Assembly: GCF_018449525.1 (NCBI RefSeq)
Contig: NZ_JAAVUS010000001.1
Location: 496,001 to 560,000 of the forward strand
DNA length: 64,000 nt
Origin: Bradyrhizobium sp. dw_78
GTDB lineage: Bacteria; Pseudomonadota; Alphaproteobacteria; Rhizobiales; Xanthobacteraceae
Direction of reading: 5' to 3'
The notes under the pieces were generated by a model. The model was not told the origin of the DNA. It saw only the letters and a program-made list of their open reading frames with translations, and searched no databases. This document shows, one piece after another, positions 62,891 through 64,000 of the stretch (the stretch's first letter is position 1; each line of letters begins with the position of its first letter). Both the position numbers and the translations under genes were made by a program.

Positions 62891-63718
62891 TTATTCCGAA
62901 AATGACACCGGGCGCATCTGCGCTTGCTGTGCCCGGTATTCGTTCATGACGAGTTCGCGGATGTGGCTGCGCAACTCGCCGAATTCGGCCCGCTCCTGAA
63001 TCGATTCGTCGCGCGGATAGGCAAATGGGACCTCGATGATCTCCTTGATCCGGGCCGGGCGCGCCGTCACCACCACGATACGGGAGGCGAGATAAATCGC
63101 TTCCTCGACCGAATGGGTGATCAGCATGACGGTCTTGCCCTCGGTCGCCAGCACCCGAAGCAGCAGGTTCTGCATATTGGACCGGGTCTGGGCATCGAGC
63201 GCGCCGAACGGCTCGTCCATCAGGAGAAATTGCGGCTTCACGGCATAGGCCCGCGCGATGGCGAGCCGCTGCCGCATCCCACCGGACAGGTGCTTCGGAT
63301 AGGAATTGGCGAAATCCGAAAGGCCCATGAGGTCAAGATAGTGTGCGCAAATCTGCTCGCGTTCGGTGGCGGCGACATGGTTGGCCTTCAGTTGCAGGCC
63401 GAAGGCGATGTTCTGCTTCACCGTCAGCCACGGGAATACACCATATTCCTGAAAAATGACGCCACGTTCGGGACCCGGTCCCTTCACGGGGCTGCCGTCG
63501 AACAGCACCTGGCCGGTGGTCGGTTTCTGAAAGCCGGCCAGCATGCTCATCATCGTGGTCTTGCCGCAGCCGGATGGACCGATCACGGCGATGAAATCGC
63601 CGTCGTTGATGTCGTAGGTGACGTCCTCGACGACCTTGAGCGGACCCTTCGGCGTGCCGAAGGTCAGCGACACGTGATTGAACTGTACGCGCCTGGCGCT
63701 TGTCGCGGTTGTGTTCAT
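62891..63718 (-). CDS. SsuB/TauB-type ABC transporter ATPase
   Basis: A 275-residue ATPase starting at 63718, overlapping the permease stop by 4 bp. Walker A is GPSGCGKTTMMSML, the signature LSGGMRQRLAIARAY, Walker B LLMDEPFGALD and the switch histidine in ITHSVEEAIYL. It pairs with the permease at the right edge and the binding protein at 61866-62861. Confidence 0.92.
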   Translation of the reverse strand: MNTTATSARRVQFNHVSLTFGTPKGPLKVVEDVTYDINDGDFIAVIGPSGCGKTTMMSMLAGFQKPTTGQVLFDGSPVKGPGPERGVIFQEYGVFPWLTVKQNIAFGLQLKANHVAATEREQICAHYLDLMGLSDFANSYPKHLSGGMRQRLAIARAYAVKPQFLLMDEPFGALDAQTRSNMQNLLLRVLATEGKTVMLITHSVEEAIYLASRIVVVTARPARIKEIIEVPFAYPRDESIQERAEFGELRSHIRELVMNEYRAQQAQMRPVSFSE

Positions 63719-64000
63719 GACGCGGCTCGTTCCTGCCACGCCAGCAGGCGGGCGCTGATCTTGCGCAGGATCAAGTCCATGACCAGCGCGATGAGGCCGA
63801 TGCAGATGATGCCGACATAGATGACGTCGAGCAGGAAATAGGTCGAGGCATTCTGGATCATGGCGCCGAGCCCGCGTTGCGCGGCGACGAGTTCGGAGGC
63901 CACGAGCGTTGCCCAAGCCACACCGAGCGCCACGCGCAGTGCGGTTAGGATGTGCGGCACCGTGAGCGGAATGATGACTTTGCGGAAGATCTCAAATTCG
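63715..64000 (-). CDS. SsuC-type ABC transporter permease, C-terminal part (truncated by window edge)
   Basis: The visible end reads EFEIFRKVIIPLTVPHI and TALRVALGVAWATLVASELV, the EAA loop of the family, then two last helices (YVGIICIGLIALVMDLIL). The gene continues past the right edge. Confidence 0.88.
   Translation of the reverse strand, partial: EFEIFRKVIIPLTVPHILTALRVALGVAWATLVASELVAAQRGLGAMIQNASTYFLLDVIYVGIICIGLIALVMDLILRKISARLLAWQERAAS

Noticed and set aside
1..64000. tRNA/rRNA genes, CRISPR arrays, insertion sequences
   Set aside because: None recognised on reading; absence cannot be proven by eye for small RNAs.

Overview
The window is high-GC DNA with dense, frequently overlapping (ATGA) genes. 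The gene families point to an alphaproteobacterium of the Rhizobiales, most like Bradyrhizobium, Rhodopseudomonas or relatives: many ABC importers, Bug/TctC-type binding proteins, a succinoglycan-type exopolysaccharide locus and CoxL-like molybdoenzymes. This placement rests on family recognition only. No rRNA, tRNA, CRISPR array, transposase or integrase was recognised.

Positions 1-17.2 kb hold a catabolic island. On the minus strand are a GntR/FCD regulator, two tandem TrzA/AtzA-like amidohydrolases and the start of a peptide-type binding protein. Divergent from these are an aminotransferase, an SDR protein, an alpha/beta hydrolase, an M20 amidase/carbamoylase and a CoxL-like molybdenum hydroxylase subunit. 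A Liv-type ABC importer follows, including a fused permease-ATPase, and then a third amidohydrolase. Related TGCATACA-like sites lie in three of the intergenic regions and probably form the GntR regulon. The enzyme set suggests uptake and ring opening of a nitrogenous, probably heterocyclic, compound.

Positions 17.2-42.5 kb hold a Wzx/Wzy-type exopolysaccharide locus: galE, an initiating sugar-phosphate transferase, a Wzc/ExoP-like co-polymerase kinase, five or more glycosyltransferases (one a GT4-GT2 fusion), a GH16 glycanase, flippase, polymerase, a HAD-type protein, methyltransferases, an acyltransferase, an FAD protein and a 2OG-Fe(II) oxygenase. No intact outer-membrane export protein (Wza type) is visible; a short remnant may lie near 37.4 kb.

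Positions 42.7-48.3 kb hold a small arsenic operon (arsR-arsI-arsC, with arsC frameshifted), a small secreted Cys protein, a Bcr/CflA-type MFS exporter, and a yeiH-type exporter with its LysR regulator behind a long palindrome.

Positions 48.6-58.7 kb hold the most unusual part. It contains a cytosine-deaminase-like amidohydrolase, a sulfonate/nitrate-type ABC importer whose binding protein carries a NosL-like C-terminal domain, a Crp/Fnr regulator, a free-standing DUF971 protein, a ferredoxin-NADP reductase, an AprA-like flavoprotein, a small 2x[4Fe-4S] ferredoxin and a HEAT-repeat protein. The motif CAACTAAT(TG) recurs in the three intergenic regions of this block. Together these suggest one co-regulated import and redox system of unknown substrate.

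Positions 58.7-64 kb hold an aldose-epimerase-like protein, a CorA-type transporter, a Bug/TctC binding protein and a second SsuABC-like importer that runs off the right edge.
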